DNA of 64,000 bases from Hydractinia symbiolongicarpus (Eukaryota; Cnidaria; Hydrozoa; Anthoathecata; Hydractiniidae). The stretch is from the NCBI RefSeq assembly GCF_029227915.1, contig NC_079884.1, positions 19,036,001 through 19,100,000 of the forward strand, in the 5' to 3' direction. The notes beneath the pieces were generated by a model. That model worked only from the letters and a program-made list of their open reading frames with translations. It was not told where the DNA came from and ran no database searches. The position numbers and the translations under genes were made by a program. Below are positions 63,001 to 64,000 of the stretch, piece after piece (positions within the stretch are counted from its first letter, which is position 1; the number at the start of each line of letters is the position of its first letter).

Positions 63001-64000
63001 ATAACGGCCTTACAAGTAAATCACGTCGTTCCACATGTCTGTGCAGGTTGCCATTGGTCTAGCCCTTCCACTGTTAATGTACTACAACGTCTTATGTCGT
63101 TTTCGATTCCGTCATGACGTTATAACACCGACAACTACGCGAACACTCCTCTAAACTCTGTTAGATGACCTTTTGCCGCCTAATAATGCCTTAAACATAA
63201 ATTGCGTCGTTCCACATGTCTGTGCTGGTTGCCATTGGCCTAGTACTTTCACTCTCAATGGACTAGGACGTCCCAAGTTGTTTTCCATTCCGCCATGGCG
63301 TTATAACACCAAGTACAAGCTTCTAAGCGTTGTTGTATGACGTTTTGCCGCCTAATAACGGCCTTACAAGTAATTCACATAGTTCCACGTGTTTGTGCAG
63401 GTTGCCATTCGTCTAGTTCTTTCACTCGCAATGAACTACGAGGTTCCATGTTGTTTTCTATGGCGCCATGGTTTCATAACACCGTCAACTACCCGCGCAG
63501 TCCTCTAAAGTCTGTTATATGACCGTTTGCCGCCTAATATTGGCATAACACATAAATCACGTCGTTGCACATGTCTGTGCAGGTTGCCATTGGTCCAGTC
63601 CTTTCACTGTTAATGTACTACGACGTCCCAAGTCCTTTTCCATTACGCCAAGACGTTATAACACCGTCAACTGCGCGTATATGACTCTTAAGGTTGTATT
63701 TTGACATTTTGCCGCCTAATAACGGCCTTACACATAAACCACGTCGTTCCACGTGTCTGTGCAGGTTGCCATTGGTCTAGTCCTTCCAGTGTTAATGTAA
63801 TACGACGTCCTAAGCCGTTTTCGAATGCGTCATGCTGTTATAACACCGTCAACTACGCGTACAGTCCTGTAAAGTCTGTTATATGACCTTTTGCCGCCTA
63901 ATAATGCCCTTACACATAAATCACGTCGTTCCACATGTCTGTGCAAGTTGCTATTGGTCCATTCTTTCCACTCTCAAAGTACTACGATGTCCTAAGTCGT
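60057..64000 (+). repeat. 182 bp satellite array, right arm
   Basis: The same satellite family resumes directly after the (AAT)n tail of the retrotransposon, in the same orientation, and runs off the right edge. Monomers here are noticeably more varied than those between 33 and 52 kb. Some are close single-monomer neighbours: about 61,225 and 61,406 share an unusual GTAATACGACCTCC block. Others recur at a roughly 1,080 bp offset, for example near 62,620 and 63,700. No gene is visible in this stretch. Confidence 0.96.

Noticed and set aside
1-64000. CRISPR array
   Set aside because: There are no short direct repeats with unique spacers. The repeating unit is 182 bp throughout with no spacer-like segments, and there are no cas genes.
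1-64000. A novel defence or multi-gene system
   Set aside because: There is no set of host or prokaryotic genes in the window. All coding potential beyond satellite noise belongs to one retrotransposon.

Overview
The window is eukaryotic repetitive DNA, not a gene region. Apart from one retrotransposon it is a single family of tandem satellite repeats in one head-to-tail orientation. The basic monomer is 182 bp. About 61.3 kb of the 64 kb is satellite, roughly 337 monomer lengths. I see no host protein-coding gene, rRNA, tRNA, CRISPR array or prokaryotic signal. The reverse transcriptase resembles the CR1/L2/jockey-like elements common in invertebrates such as cnidarians and sponges. That points to an invertebrate metazoan genome, but the species cannot be named from the sequence. 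A 182 bp period is in the range of nucleosome-sized centromeric or heterochromatic satellites; this function is inferred, not shown.

Layout. From 1 to about 33.4 kb the monomers are diverged and arranged in overlapping, imperfect higher-order repeats: a 720 bp pair at 0.5-2.0 kb, a 1,436 bp-offset pair at 2.8-5.0 kb, a block repeated at 5.6, 16.7 and 23.1 kb, a 3,188 bp-offset pair at 7.0-12.4 kb, 1,630/1,620 bp tandem units at 12.4-16.7 kb, a 1,258 bp-offset pair at 19.1-21.2 kb and a trimeric 546 bp pair at 27.2-28.2 kb. From 33,391 to 51,592 there is a tandem duplication of a 9,101 bp unit (50 monomer lengths), identical at every place I compared. Nested 1,793 bp units occur at its right end and continue to about 52.4 kb. 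From 52.8 to 57.36 kb the array is again diverged and holds an older partial relative of the 9.1 kb unit.

One LINE-type retrotransposon, about 57,365-60,056, interrupts the array. It has a coiled-coil ORF1-like frame and an overlapping reverse-transcriptase ORF2, and ends in an (AAT)n tail. It lacks the apurinic endonuclease domain expected before the RT and stops ORF1 just after a GD dipeptide, so it looks like an internally deleted copy. Its RT frame is intact. Satellite resumes from 60,057 to the end, in a rather diverged state.

The satellite monomers carry many short plus-strand open frames of about 61-130 codons. I treat these as by-products of the repeat, not genes. The main interest is the recombination history: an apparently recent 50-monomer duplication with an 8 bp microhomology junction, composite and truncated monomers marking out-of-register exchange, and conserved dyads within the monomer.
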